This document shows positions 24,790-36,565 of a stretch of 64,000 nucleotides of DNA, piece after piece (positions within the stretch are counted from its first letter, which is position 1; each line of letters opens with the position of its first letter). The stretch covers positions 124,001 through 188,000 of the forward strand of contig JAJIRX010000489.1 of assembly GCA_023853785.1 (NCBI GenBank), in the 5' to 3' direction. This DNA comes from Psilocybe azurescens (Eukaryota; Basidiomycota; Agaricomycetes; Agaricales; Agrocybaceae). The translations under genes and the position numbers were made by a program. Under the pieces are notes generated by a model. The model saw nothing but the letters and a program-made list of their open reading frames with translations, made no database searches and was not told the DNA's origin.

Positions 24790-26209
24790 TCAAGGGAGAC
24801 CATCCTCCAAAACCTGGCCATTTTTTCCCATCCAACGCCATCTTCTGCCTGGATATATCGCGGTATTCGGCAACAGGCGTACTCCCCGCCTTGCCAGCTC
24901 GGTAACAATCTTGGCGATGTTACGGGTATCCTAAGTGCATCGAATAACCGAGTCAGTAATATCTCCACGAAGGCAAAAAATAGGAATAGGAAGATGGGAG
25001 CTTTTCATACTGACGTCGATGCCACTGTGCTGTCTGCCTTCAAAAGCCGGTAGGCCCAGTACCCTTAACTGCGCAGATATGTTCAACGATGGTCGTTTTG
25101 AACCATGAATCTGGGTAATGCATTGTCAGAAATGATGGAAAACCAGGTCACTCGACACTGAAATATGTTATACATGCGTTGCTGGAACCTTCGAGGCCGA
25201 TGCGGATTCTGAATACATCCATTGGAGAACTGTAGACCTTACGTCCAAGATGTCACCCTGGATCCACTCTGGCATTTGAACCTGATCTCCAAAAAGAAGA
25301 TTTGCAACGCGATAAAAACATGGAATCTGTATTACAGTACTAACCTGGGATATAAAACACTGTTTTACGAAAAAATCACGAATATCCCATGGTCCATCGC
25401 TACACCAACAAAACCGCTTTAGGCGTTTCCCTGTTCCTTCCTCTATTAGACCGTTCTTCACAAGGAATGCTTCCAATTTGACCAGTACTTCTGAAAAACA
25501 TGGAGCGACATCCACTTGCTCCTATAGCACTGTCAGAATTGATTCGATAAAGAGAGATGGAAGTTTATCACGAACCTGAGTTATTCCTGTCAGCTCCGTG
25601 CAAAAGCTGACAGTGTCGGCCTCCAGGTCGGTCGAACGAACGAGCGGAATTCATCGATGACCTCTAGGGTATCGGCCCGCCCATCCTCGGTTCTGTCGGT
25701 CCACTGCAATACAGACACGGGAAACTCCTGCACAAAGGGGTTAGACGCGCTCGCTTGTTCGGAATCGCGTTATAATTACGCACAATGATTTCATTTGGGT
25801 AGTTAAAATCGGTTCCCGGTTTGCAAGTACCTTCGATATCAAGAACTAGAAAGACTTCATATGACTGCTTTGTCTTGTGATGAATCAAGGGAGGGTCTGG
25901 TTGTATGAGCTGTTTCTTTCCTTTGATGCGGCGGGCGTTTTTACGGTAGCGCATGGTCTTCTTGGAGGATGATGGCGAAGAGGGCGAGATAGGATGGACA
26001 ATGGCGGGTTGAAGTTTGGCAGGGAATATGGGATTGACTTGTATAGTAGAGGTCTGAGATAATCCGCCTTGTGCTTCTTTTCGAGAAGCCAATACTGCAC
26101 GCTTATAGAAAGAGCGTATAAGGCATGTTGCAATCATAACTAGCATGCAAGCCAGCCAGTAATTTACTACCAATGTCTGGAAACAAGGCAAAACGCCAGG
26201 AAGTGACAT
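24790..26209 (-). CDS. ERI1-like 3'-5' exoribonuclease (DEDDh) with N-terminal hydrophobic segment; frame broken once
   Basis: DEDDh exonuclease of the 3'hExo/ERI-1 family, which trims 5.8S rRNA, histone mRNA ends or small RNAs. Exo I is YEVFLVLDIEGTC with NEII just before an intron. The next exon has EFRSFVRPTWRPTLSAF. Exo II is FCWCSDGPWDIRDF. Exo III is GRQHSGID spliced to DTRNIAKIV. The end is RRGVRLLPNTAI plus a short tail. The first about 35 residues contain a hydrophobic helix (WLACMLVMIATCLI) followed by a basic linker, suggesting a membrane anchor or organelle signal. The frame breaks at the A run 25602-25605 (T run in the gene): one more base gives SAFCTELTGITQ, the canonical motif, instead of a stop. 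All catalytic residues are present. Confidence 0.82.
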
Positions 26210-26412
26210 TAAACTCGAGACTGTCCTTCACACATCCGTTGCTGAAGAAAGCCACACCTCTGTCCAAAGTGTTGCAGTTGACAGTCGTTCAAGTCTTCAA
26301 GCCAAAAAGTTATTTATCGCCGTTGACATATATTACGGCATCACATGACATTCTGATTTTTCGGACGCTCTTTGAGTCTTGGCGTCTCTTCTAGTTCATA
26401 CTAATCCTATCA

Positions 26413-27589
26413 ATGAATCAAGTAGGAGACGACCTAGAAGACGACTTTGTCCTTGACGAGACAGTCGCGCTATCGGGGGATGAAGGTCCCGACACAGTTG
26501 TCCAGCTCGACGACGAAGATGTCTTTGTCGACGCGGGTTCCGACGAGGGGCAAGACGGCGAGGACGAAGATGACTACGGAAACGATAATGATGACGATAA
26601 CGCTGCGTCCTCAACGAAAAACTCTGATGCTGCCATAGCCAAAAAGCGAAAGAGAAGAGAGAAGGAGAAGGAACGAAAGGCAAGGTGCGTGTGGCATCTC
26701 ACGCTCACGCCTAATGAAGCCACTCTTCTAACTAATTATGTCTTGAACATAGAAAATCAAACTGGCAGAAACTACTGAAAAGATTGAGGGCTCGATAGCT
26801 GCCCAATCTCCTGAGCAGCTTTCAAATTACTTGGCAACGATGCAGGCCAAAAGTTTTCCAAAGCTTTCAGCCATCGAATTAGAGGACCTGCGAATACCAG
26901 GTACGGAGTGCGCTTGACTTCACAAAACGACAGGCTCAAATTAACATCCAGACAGAATCATCGATAGCGGATACGACCGCATGGACGGGATCACGAACAC
27001 TGGACGGGCTAGTCGATTTAATCACGAAAAGTAAGTAGGTCTATTTCTGTGCCTCTCACGTCCATCTCACCCAGCTTTTCGGTATAGCTCTTCCTAGTCT
27101 GCGCCTTCGGTTATCACAAAAATCGAAGTCAAATGGAGCACCCACTCTGATATACATTGCTGGAGCTGCTCTGAGAGTGGCAGACGTTACTCGAGTGCTG
27201 AAGAACAATAAACTTCAAGGCGAGAAGGGTGGAGATGTTGCGAAGCTTTTCGCCAAACATTTCAAGCTTGCGCAGCATGTTACATACCTCAAGCGGACAA
27301 AGATTGGAGCAGCCGTTGGAACTCCCGGTCGACTGGGAAAGTTACTCAACGATACAGGTAATGCCCCCTCATGTTACTCCGCTACACATGCTGAAGATCC
27401 CCCTCCACAGATGCGCTGAATGTGTCTGCTCTTTCCCACATCATTCTGGATATCACATACAAGGATGCCAAAAATCGAAATCTGCTGGAAATTCCCGAAA
27501 CAAGGGATGAGGTCTTCCAGACGGTCTTGAATAACGAGCTCGTTTTGAAGGGTATTAAGGAAGGAAAGATTCAAGTAGTGTTGTTTTAA
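26413..27589 (+). CDS. CMS1: Cms1-like small-subunit processome protein
   Basis: Nucleolar protein of the CMS1 family, associated with the 90S pre-ribosome. The N-terminus is strongly acidic (runs of Asp/Glu), then a basic block (KKRKRREKEKERKA). The conserved part includes EQLSNYLATMQAKSFPKLSA, DTTAWTGSRTLDGLVDLI, PTLIYIAGAALRVADVTRVL and the helicase-like VGTPGRLGKLL, ending VVLF. At the first splice junction the consensus donor and acceptor give a frame that stops. A weaker donor 4 nt downstream, or one more A in the run 26753-26756, restores KIKLAETTEK. It shares a 203-bp divergent promoter with the ERI1-like gene. An older reading of this family as a helicase relative fits the GTPGR motif, but no DEAD box is present. 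Confidence 0.85.
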
Positions 27590-27709
27590 AAATTATACGA
27601 AAATACATAGTGCTCGTGATTGCACTTTTAGAAACCTTTCGGATTCGTTCTAAGCGTTAACTGCAAAAGAGCATTCGTCTTGGTTATTGGTTGCAGTATT
27701 GGAGGATAA

Positions 27710-28123
27710 TCAATGACGAACTCTTGTCCATTTGGGAACCTTATGGATTCCCTTTCGGTATCCTTTTTCGTGTGGAGTGAAGACAGTGTATTTGTCCCGG
27801 GCAGGCATTTCGTGCTCTTTGGGCAACTCCAGAGCGCGACCCTATAAACCACAGTTCTCTAATGAGTTCAACGAACCCTGAATAGAGCAAAAAGACACGC
27901 ACTAATGAGGCAGTATATACTCCGCTAGCTCTCACAGCTTCAATGACTGCGTCCACCTTCTTTAGCCTAGACCGTGCGTTTGCTTTTCGGGTGACTGACA
28001 ATTTCCATGGCGTCTTCCTGATAGCGGGGTCATTCGTGTGCAAAAAAACCAACGGTGGGGATATCAGACGCACCATAGAAGACCACCAAGGTTCACATTA
28101 GAGGGCCTGAACGCGCCGAACAT
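27710..28123 (-). CDS. MRPL31: Mitochondrial large ribosomal subunit protein mL60 (Mrpl31)
   Basis: Small basic fungal-specific mitoribosomal protein. Three exons. The first is MFGAFRPSNVNLGGLLW (start 28123-28121). The second begins KTPWKLSVTRKANARSRLKKVD, the family hallmark. The third has ALELPKEHEMPARDKY, then HEKGYRKGIHKVPKW and ends TRVRH. The first exon is only about 49 nt and is easily missed. About 110 residues long, usual for the family. It lies head-to-head with SF3A1, 157 bp apart. No frame break. Confidence 0.9.
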
Positions 28124-28280
28124 CAGGAGCCAGACGAAAGTTGTGGAAGAGAGTGAGCGGCAACCGTAAACGAAGACAGATATTTACCGTGAGAAAAAGG
28201 ACTTTGGGGGCGACTGGGTTGCCGCTTATACCGCCAACGTATCTTTCATTCTCTTCATTCACGTCTACGCACGCAAAATC

Positions 28281-30968
28281 ATGACAGAAGTTGCGCTCAC
28301 CAATGGACACGCCCACTTGAATGACCATGAGGACTTCCAGATGGCCGACCCCATCGCCCCTGGGGGGAGTCAATCTACGGTTTAGCAGCGGGCTCATCCT
28401 TCCTCCACCTGAAATAAAGGGTGCGTAACAACTTCGTACGAATGGACAAGTATTAACGCATTCTCGTTTTATATACAGTTGTGATTGACCGAACAGCCCT
28501 CTACGTTGCTCGCTCCGCCAATCCACCCCAATTTGAAGAGAGGGTACGAGAGGGTCAACGCGCCGACCCGAAATTCTCGTTTCTCAACCCAGCCGATCCC
28601 TATCATGCTTATTACCGCCACAAAATGGACAAGGTTGCGCAGGGTGAAGTCGAGGAAGAGGCCGCACCAAAAGACAAGGATGCAGAGGTAACTCAAACCC
28701 ACGAACCTGTTGATATTGGAGTCGAACCTCCTCCTGCAGAGTTCATCCTCGATCTCCCCAACATCAGCCCAATTGACCTGTGCGTCCTTTCCCCTCTCTC
28801 AAAATGACGCCCAGTTACTGAAAGCTATCTTAGAGATATCATGAAACTTACTGCCCTATTTACTGCCCGTCGAGGGCGAAGCTTCCTGGCAATCCTTTCT
28901 GCTCGTGAAGGCCGCAACTATCAATTCGATTTCCTGCGCCCAACACATTCTTTGTTTGGTTACTTTAATCGGTTGGTGGAGCAGTATACCAAAGTCATCC
29001 AGCCTAATAAGGAGACGCTGGAACAACTAAAAGAGCGAACACAAGAAGGAGCCAAATGGAAAACACTCGAGGACGCGCGCAAGCACGCTAAATGGGAGAA
29101 AAACAAGCGTGAAAAGGAGCAAAGGAGACAAGACGACCAAGAGGCCGAAAAACGTACGTATTGCATTACTTTATGCTTGTAGAGAATGCATTAACGCGCC
29201 TCTCTACAGGTGCCTTCTCTGAGATCGACTGGCATGATTATGCTATTGTGCAAACAATCGAATTCACTGCCGTCGATGCCAACTCTGAACTTCCTCCACC
29301 CATGAGCGTACAAGAGGTCGAAAACATGACGTTAGCACAGAAACGTATGGCCGCCATGATTATGGAGACAACAGCCGACGATATCGAGGCGCATCGCTCG
29401 CGTCAAGCAGCAGCCGAAGCCGAAGCTGCCGCTGCCGTTGGAGGCGCTGGAGCCGGAGACGAGGACGATGCTGAAATGGAACAGAGCGACGACGAGGAAG
29501 AAGTCGCTAGCAAACAGAAGAAGGAGCGCGAGGACATGCAGAGAGCCATTGCTCAAGCTCATGCCTTACAAGCCAACGCAATGAACCCTGCCGGACCTAT
29601 GAAGATTAGGACAGACTATGTGCCAAAACGTGAGCACTATCATCGTCTGGGTGCGATTTTCTTTACTAAGATTTCTATGAATAGTGGGCGAAAAGAAGGC
29701 AAAGGTTACAATGACCACATGTACAATTTGCGGACAACAGATTCCTGTCGACGAGCTCCAGGAACACATGCGTATTGAGTTGCTCGATCCCAAATGGAAG
29801 GAACAACGAGACAACCTCGAAGCCCGCAAAGCTCAAGCGTCCGAATTACAGCGTGGTGCCAATGTCGTGGCCTCTTTGCAGGGTCTTGCGCGTACTCGTG
29901 TGGATATCTTCGGAACGGAGACAGACGAAGAGCGGAGGAAACGTGAAGAAGCTGCGGAGAGAGAAAAGCGCAAAGAGAGGGAGAAAGTTGTTTGGGATGG
30001 ACACACGGCCAGCAAGGCCAACACTCTGGACAAATTCTCCAGGAATGTCAATACCGACGAGCAGATTGCGGCCATTCATCGCGCCAAAGGTCTCGGACCG
30101 TATGTAACCTTTAGTTTTGCTATACAGTATATTTTTATTAATTGCCCATTATATCAGACAAGAAGCCAACGCCATTGGTCCTGGAATTGGCCCTGCAGCG
30201 GTTCCTCCTCCTTTGACATCGCTACCACCTGCTCCAGCCTCTCTTCCCGCGCCTCCTACAAACTCAGGGGCATATTCTGCCGCCACGATCTCCTCAGGAC
30301 CGCAGCCCGCCTCGATGTACAATGCCCAACCACCAGTCATGCTTCCGCCTCTACATTACCAGGGCATGGACTCTGCCCAACCATTTGGCTACCAGCCAGC
30401 ACCTGCAGTCGCACCTGGCATGCACCCTACGCGCATGGCAGCGCTTGCTGCAGCCAACAGCGTTATCCAAAGTGTCCAGGCTGGAATGGTGCGGTCTGCT
30501 GACGAGATGGAAGGTGGAAACCCAGACGACATTCCTCCTGCTAAGCGACAGCGCGTCGCCAAGCTCCCTGGCGGTGCTCTATATCCCGAAGAAGACTGGA
30601 TCTCAATGCACCCTGTAAGACAATATATTTTCTGGTACATGCGCTACCTACCTGGCCTTGTATACTTACTTCCACTCTTTTTCTTCTAGCACCCCATCTC
30701 TTTGCAAGTGCAGATGCCCACCGACCCCTCAAAGCCAGAATGGAAATTACAGGGTCAAGTCGTTACCATCCCCGATCTCCCTCTCAACCTCTTCGTATCG
30801 ACACTGCGCGACCGTATCTTGCAGCACACAGGCAGCACCGTCCCCGCATCCCGTATCCGCCTATCATACCTCGGTAAAATGCTGACAAACTCGACATCAA
30901 TCGCACACTCGAATCTGGAGGACGAAGACATGCTGGTCTTCAGTGTTCGGGATGCGAAGAAAAAGTAA
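28281..30968 (+). CDS. PRP21: Splicing factor 3A subunit 1 (SF3A1/Prp21/Sap114)
   Basis: U2 snRNP component needed for prespliceosome assembly. Two SURP modules are clear: FVAR-type IDRTALYVARSANPPQFEER with DPYHAYYRHKMD, and MKLTALFTARRGRSFLAIL with FLRPTHSLFGYFNRL. A PRP21-like region follows (GAFSEIDWHDYAIVQTIEF, then PMKIRTDYVPK and the CTICGQQIPVDELQEHMRIE zinc-knuckle-like patch). A Pro/Ala-rich stretch leads to a C-terminal ubiquitin-like domain (VSTLRDRILQHTGSTVPASR, then SYLGKML). Two starts compete. ATG 28281 gives an N-terminus (MTEVALTNGHAH) that ends in a stop unless one G of the run 28362-28367 is removed. ATG 28321 is open straight into SSGLILPPPEIK. The lengths otherwise fit the family. 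Confidence 0.93.
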
Positions 30969-31598
30969 TCCTTTCTTTTAAGCATTTTGTTTCGTTGGTT
31001 TCTTGTAATCCTCCTTTCTTTTTATTTTATTTTCTATACTTCTGATTGCTTCTATCGTTAGTGTACGAGCATTGTATTTTCTCCTTATTCTTATCAAAAA
31101 GATGAGTTTCCTTTACTGGTCATACTTGTTTGCACCTTTGAACACGTACGCGCCTGGTCGCTTAGTGTTATAAATAAATTAAGTGAGGTCTATAAATAGA
31201 TGTGGGCTCTCCAGAGGCGCCTCGAAACTCAAAACACATCAGCAGATTTTGGGCAGTATTGCAATGTGAGTTTGATCTCACAGTTACATATGATTCATCA
31301 CATCGACTACCAATTCTGGTGAACAGCACGCCGAGAATAAGCTACTTTTGAGTTTAAAGACAACTAGAACTCTCCTTGAAAGTAGTCCTGTCTTGCAGTC
31401 AGCAATATCGTTTTCCGTTGAAGTCGATAAAGACTGGTCGGTACGGTACACAACGGCGTAAGGTACTACGATTCACAAAACACATGTTAAATCCTGAAAA
31501 TGTTCTCTATTGACCAACAAAAATATACAAACCTAACCTCGAACCCTCTGCAATACAAATTCTTAGCGTTGAATAAGATCTTAACCGATTACATACTA
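30969..31598. other. Intergenic between convergent genes
   Basis: 3' flanks of SF3A1 and the F-box gene. T-rich tracts near 31010-31040 may be the SF3A1 transcript end. No coding potential. Confidence 0.5.
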
Positions 31599-33173
31599 TC
31601 ACAGCTGCGACCATTGCACTTCATTGTTGTTATTGTTTCCTTCCGCCATCTCCTGCGCTAGGCTCTGGGCGTCGCCGACATTCGTAGACTCTGCCGCCGC
31701 CGCCGCCGCCACACCTCCCACAGTGGTTGCAGAAGTCGGCGCAGGCGGAGAAGTGGCCCCGCTCGCGCTGGTCATTGCGGACGCTGGTGTATTCTGGAAC
31801 CACACTTTGCCCTTCGGTAAAATGATAGTGCGAAGAGTGGGACAGGCGCGATGCCACATCTTCGCAATGCGTCCTTCGTCTTCTTCTGCCTGAGTTGATG
31901 ACAGACTGTTGCTGCCGCCTACAATATTGGCAGGCTGTATCACTGGCGGCGCGGCCATAAACGTGATATACTATATTATTGAAGACCAATCACTGATCAG
32001 TGATAGAGAATGCAAATAAACATCGTGTGCACGCACTTTTAGACATTTAAATCTTGCGAGAATGCTAGCTGACTGCTCCAGTAGTTCCTACAGATTGGGT
32101 TAGCTTTGAAAAACAAACAAGAAAGGACACAGTATCAATCAACTGACATTGCTGTATTCAGCCATGAGCATGACGAGGTGCAGCGCCTCCAGCTCGTCGA
32201 ATCTCTTTGCAAGAGCTTCGAACAAGAACGAAGGCGCAGTAGGGTCGAAGCTGATCACGCTCAGCCTCTTTAAAGACGCCGTGGACAGTTTCAGGGCGTC
32301 TAGTGCAGCGATGCTCATCTCGGCGAATAACGGTATGGAAACAACTTGCACCGGTCGGCCCTGCACCACGGCCTGGACGATGCAAGCATCGGCGTGCACC
32401 GCGTTGAACGACCGCAAACGAGGGAGAGCCTCCGGGGGAAGAATGAAAGCATCTGCGGCGGGACACTGCATAGATGCCGGCAGGGGATCTATAAAAGGGA
32501 GGAAGAAGACGGAGTCGGTCTGGTACCCTCTCAATGTAAGGTCGACGATGCTGCTTTGTGATTCCAGGAACGACGCCAACGGACGGCGGCAATACATCGA
32601 TGTGGTGAATTGCCTCAATTTAAATGTGCAGTCATCGAATATCCAGAGGGGTGAATGCGTTTTCGGCAGCTCCAGGAATAGAGACGTTAGCCCTGTCGTA
32701 AGGAGCAGAGCGCGATGGAGCAGGGTATAGAAATTGGATATAGGTGCGAAAGGATTCAAATGCAAGTCGAGCACTCGCACTAGGCTCGCAAGATCGGGTT
32801 TCAGAATGATGCCTTTCAAAAACTGAACAATGGTTTTGGGCTGGATGAGGTGGACGGTGTGATACAGCCGTCTGGCGGCCAGAGCCGAGATAAAAGAATT
32901 GGCAAACAACAGAGGCCTGAGGTCATCATGGGGAAGCAAGAGAAATATCGCGTCCAATATTTCTATAGGTAGCTTTGGCCGCAATGTAGGCTCACGAAGA
33001 TGATCGACTGTTGTCGGCATCGTCACGGACGGTGAGTTCGCCTGGTGGTCGCAGTGGTCGCATAATTTCTTCGTAGGACGTCGGAGGACATAGTTATCTG
33101 GCGTCGAACAGACCAAGTCGTTCGTGGCCTCTGCGAAATGGCGCAGAGTGCTGTACAAAGCATCCGTGGCCAT
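31599..33173 (-). CDS. F-box / leucine-rich-like protein
   Basis: Likely substrate adaptor of an SCF ubiquitin ligase. After about 65 residues the F-box reads LPIEILDAIFLLLPHDDLRPLLFANSF. Irregular leucine-rich segments follow (LASLVRVLDLHLNPF, LTSLFLELPKTH, LRSFNAVHADACIVQAV). The main exon ends at about 32150. Two further exons, ELLEQSASILARFKCLK and a last one with MWHRACPTLRTIILPKG, complete a C-terminus typical of basidiomycete F-box proteins, then a low-complexity Ala/Asn-rich tail. I chose the ATG at 33173 (MATDALYS); the frame is open to an earlier ATG at 33326. Substrate unknown. Confidence 0.72.
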
Positions 33174-33326
33174 CGTTGTGTAGAGCGTCGTCGTCGTCGT
33201 AGATGGGAAGCCGAGATAAAGAAGTGACAAAGTACGGCTTTGTGATGAACTACAAAAGGGGCTATTATTCAAGCGCTCTCGTTGTCCTCGACGGCGGTTA
33301 AGATCAAGGACTTTGCTGTATGCCAA

Positions 33327-33771
33327 GTGGGCTGATCAATAGCGGATGAGTTTATTCTCGACTTTAGCCCACATTTTGCCTGGGGAACAACCCGTGCGTG
33401 ACTTGCTCTTTCTGTAAACTACCTCTTTCAAGTTTCTTTTTTAGGTACCTCAGCGGCCATCCGCAGGTTCTTGGCCCTGTTTCACTCTTCGTTTCTCAGT
33501 TCTTGCAGTAGCCCCGAATAACCTGATTTTGAGTAGATTTTCTTCTGAGTCCTGTCAAAGAACAACAAAAACCGTGTGTGCCGATATTCATCTAAGTGTA
33601 TGGAAAGCTAGTGTAGTTATACATATAAAACAATGTCCGTGTCTTGTCGCGTATGCTGTTGTAATGGTTGATAATGATATCCAGTCAGTGCCCATAAAAC
33701 CCTCGAGCCCAAGATTGAGTATCCAAAATAAAAGGGAGTGAGACGACCTTGGCAATTTAGCAGGTCGCGCC
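33327..33771. other. Intergenic
   Basis: 5' flank of the F-box gene and 3' flank of the Ser/Pro-rich orphan. Nothing recognised. Confidence 0.45.
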
Positions 33772-34578
33772 CTAATGTCGACGAAAGCGAAAACGAATAG
33801 ATAGAATAAAGACTTGGGTCTTGCTCCCTGGACACCTAAGAATAAAAAGAGTAGATACGACACCGAGAATGCTGCGACGGGATAGATGTGTTGGAACCTG
33901 GAAAGAAACTTTTCGCAGGATGGTGGGTGTATATGCGGCGTGATAGAAGAATAGTGATAAAGCGAGAGTGATATCGAGGGGCGAATGGCCTGAATGACGT
34001 CCTACCTCATGGGGGGGTACGCGAGGGAAGTAGCTCTGGTCAGGATTCGAAGCTAAACGCGGAACACTGGACTCCGACTGCGTTTGGTTCAAAGGGGCAG
34101 GTTTAGGGGCGTTGCCGGCTAATGGGCAACCGCCATACGACGGCGGGGGTGCCAGAGAATGGGCCAGGTACTTTTCAGTCTGTGCCCTTTTCCCGTTGCT
34201 GTAGGCACAAGGCGACGAGGGGGCCTCTAAATACGGCGACGTGGCTGCAATTGAGGGTGTTGCAAAGTGTTTCGAGGCAGGCTGCTTAACGCTTCCTCGT
34301 CTATCCGAATAAGATTTTGCGCTGCCTGGACTTCGTGCAGGATCGCTACTGGTCGAGGCAATGGGTACTGTGTCTTGTAGCCATTTCTCGTCTTCCTCGG
34401 TGGGGAACATGGGGCTAGAAATCTCGCGTTTGAATATGGGTGCGTTGAGATACGGGGACTGCCTCAGGGATGGTGGAATGGGTGTCGAGGGCGGCTGGTG
34501 AGGCAGGCGCAGAGAGTTCCTGCGTGGCATAGTGACATGAGGTTTGAGAAGAGAAGGATTATCAGAAGCCATGGGCAA
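33772..34578 (-). CDS. Orphan Ser/Pro-rich protein
   Basis: Single open frame of 268 codons with no recognised family. The first two thirds are Ser/Pro rich with repeated short SPYLxAP-type motifs (SPYLNAP and SPYLEAP), likely disordered and possibly phosphorylated. The last third has a hydrophobic stretch (LDITLALSLFFYHAAY) and a basic tail. The internal ATG at 34572 (MASDNPS) is an equally plausible start. Part of the C-terminal end could be unrecognised intron. It lies between the F-box and UBC6 genes on the same strand. Confidence 0.45.
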   Translation of the reverse strand: MPMASDNPSLLKPHVTMPRRNSLRLPHQPPSTPIPPSLRQSPYLNAPIFKREISSPMFPTEEDEKWLQDTVPIASTSSDPARSPGSAKSYSDRRGSVKQPASKHFATPSIAATSPYLEAPSSPCAYSNGKRAQTEKYLAHSLAPPPSYGGCPLAGNAPKPAPLNQTQSESSVPRLASNPDQSYFPRVPPHEVGRHSGHSPLDITLALSLFFYHAAYTPTILRKVSFQVPTHLSRRSILGVVSTLFILRCPGSKTQVFILSIRFRFRRH

Positions 34579-34838
34579 TAGATCGGTTTACATGCATAAC
34601 CATCTGTGTTTTATTTAAGTGCTCAATTCAAATTCAGTGATTTCGACAACTTCGGCCTCGATTGTCTCGGACCTTGTCTTAATCAAGTCTAGCCGCCGGC
34701 CCAATGTCACCCAATCAAAGACCCACAATTCATTCCTTCAAAAAGTTTTACATTTCCGTTTCTATATTACAAGTGACTGTGTACAGGTCCGCTAGAAAAA
34801 AAAGACATAGAGCAACGATCAAGACCGACCAAGACAAA

Positions 34839-36289
34839 CTAAACCATTCTGCGGCAAATGATCGCAAATAACAAAACCAGAAGGATGCAAATAGCCGTGT
34901 CGAGTAACATGGGTGGTTTGTGGGTACTCCTCTGCGTAGCACGAACGTGGATCGGCATGGGCGAAGCAGGTGTTGAGATACTCGATACTGTACGCGGAGA
35001 GTCCGATGATATCGGTACGCTTCGGACGATATGGGTGTGCTGAGGTCTGGAAGACAAGTTTCGCATTGTCTCGGTCTCTCGTAAGGCCTCCCTACTCTGT
35101 AGTTTGTTCAATTTGTCATGTAATGCCTGGGCCATGGCTCGCATATCGTCCTGTTGAGCAACTGTAAGCGGTAGCTCAGTAATCGTCGTTTGATCAGCAT
35201 CGTTTGATCCATGTGCTTGTTCAGGAAGAGGGGCGACAGTTGCATTCGTGGCGGGTTGAACCTCTGAAAAGGCAACAATATTAGCGGTTGTAACCGTTGC
35301 CGGTCGCACATCTGCAGCGTCGGCGGCTGGTTTATTGTTGCTTGTCGAGGCAGGAGGGTCGGGTAGTAGTTCGAGATTCGTTTTGTTGCAATGTGGGCAT
35401 GACCACTCTCTTGATCTTAAAGGAATGGACAAACAGCGCTTTTGAGGACAGAATCTCGAAGAAATGCAGAGAACATACTCACAAAGCCGCTAGTCTTTTC
35501 CTTTCTGAAGCAGGGTATTCTATAGATCCGACGCCAACCGCTGCTTGCCCCTTTAATGGAAAGAACCCTTGCAAGCCGAGGATGGCTAAATGAAAGGGAA
35601 TTGTGAACAATATCCGAGTCGGCTCTGGAAAGTAAAACCATACCCGTTCGCACTCCCCATGCAGGTTGCCAAAGCTCTTCGTGATCTAAGCCTGAATCAG
35701 AACCCTCGAAAGCACTTGTAAGTGGAACATGACGCACAACTCGTGAAGCTTATGCAGATCTGACATGAATTGGGGCACCAGTAAGCTGATAGTGTAACGA
35801 AAAGCTGGGCGCAACAAATACTCACCTTCGTGTTCAGCTCAAATCTTCCATTCGGTGTCAAGATCATAATAGATGGCGGTCGAAATGGATATTCCGCTGG
35901 GAGTAAGATACGAAAATGATAAAGGCCACCGTCGAATTCGGTTCCAGCGGGTCCTCGCAGTGTACAATGCCATTCCTGAGGTTTCAAGGTAGTCAATTAA
36001 CATGTGTTTGGATGAACAGGGGGACCCAGAGTATACTTACGAATATATCGTCCTAAAAGGTACGGAACAAGGGGTTCATAATGCTCGTCAGCCCCGAGTG
36101 GGCGGCAAATCAACTTATAAAAGAACGAACCTCAAGGGGACCAGCAGAGTAATCTGTACATGGATCGTTGGCTAGCTCTCGCGCCTCTTGCATGATACGC
36201 TTAACAGCTGTAAATCCGTATTAGTTTAGCGGAGCTTTCAATATGTTAATGGTATAGTAACCGGAATTGTTCTTGTTGAGGGCTGTCAT
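34839..36289 (-). CDS. UBC6: ER tail-anchored ubiquitin-conjugating enzyme Ubc6/UBE2J
   Basis: E2 of ER-associated degradation. The start MTALNKNNS (36289-36287) splices to AVKRIMQEARELANDP, then FEWHCTLRGPAGTEFDGG and the E2 core LLPAEYPFRPPSIMILTPNGRF. The active-site Cys is in ICISFTS, encoded by a 19-nt exon (35741-35759), followed by HEELWQPAWGVRT. A Zn-like CPHCNKTN patch, a disordered Ser/Thr-rich linker and a single C-terminal transmembrane helix (LDTAICILLVLLFAIICRRMV region) complete the tail-anchored architecture. It shares a 276-bp divergent promoter with mS37. No frame break. The tandem acceptor after the 19-nt exon leaves one or two residues there uncertain. Confidence 0.92.
35741..35759 (-). 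other. 19-nt exon carrying the UBC6 catalytic cysteine
   Basis: Codes ICISFT plus one base. The preceding exon ends in phase 0 after NTK, and the downstream intron starts GTTGTG. Confidence 0.7.
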
Positions 36290-36565
36290 ATCGGTTACAA
36301 AGACCGTTCGTAAAGTAGATTGAGAAGAATAGCGATGCGAGTTTTATGTGAAAGGGATGAGATGGGTGAGTAGGATGATTAATCAAGGTCCTTCCCGTTG
36401 GACGACGTGGAGGATCGTGAGCAATTCCGATGTCATTCCTGGATTGCGGCGTTGCACTATTGTCGGCTCTCCCAATCGGGATTAATAGTCACGTGTGATC
36501 GCTACACTTCCCGGAAATTTAGGCTCAGCCTCTCGAGTCTCATCGTCCTTTGGAGTCCACCACAA

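Noticed and set aside
32149..32730. 193-codon plus-strand ORF opposite the F-box gene
   Set aside because: Antisense shadow of the F-box coding exon with no family features.
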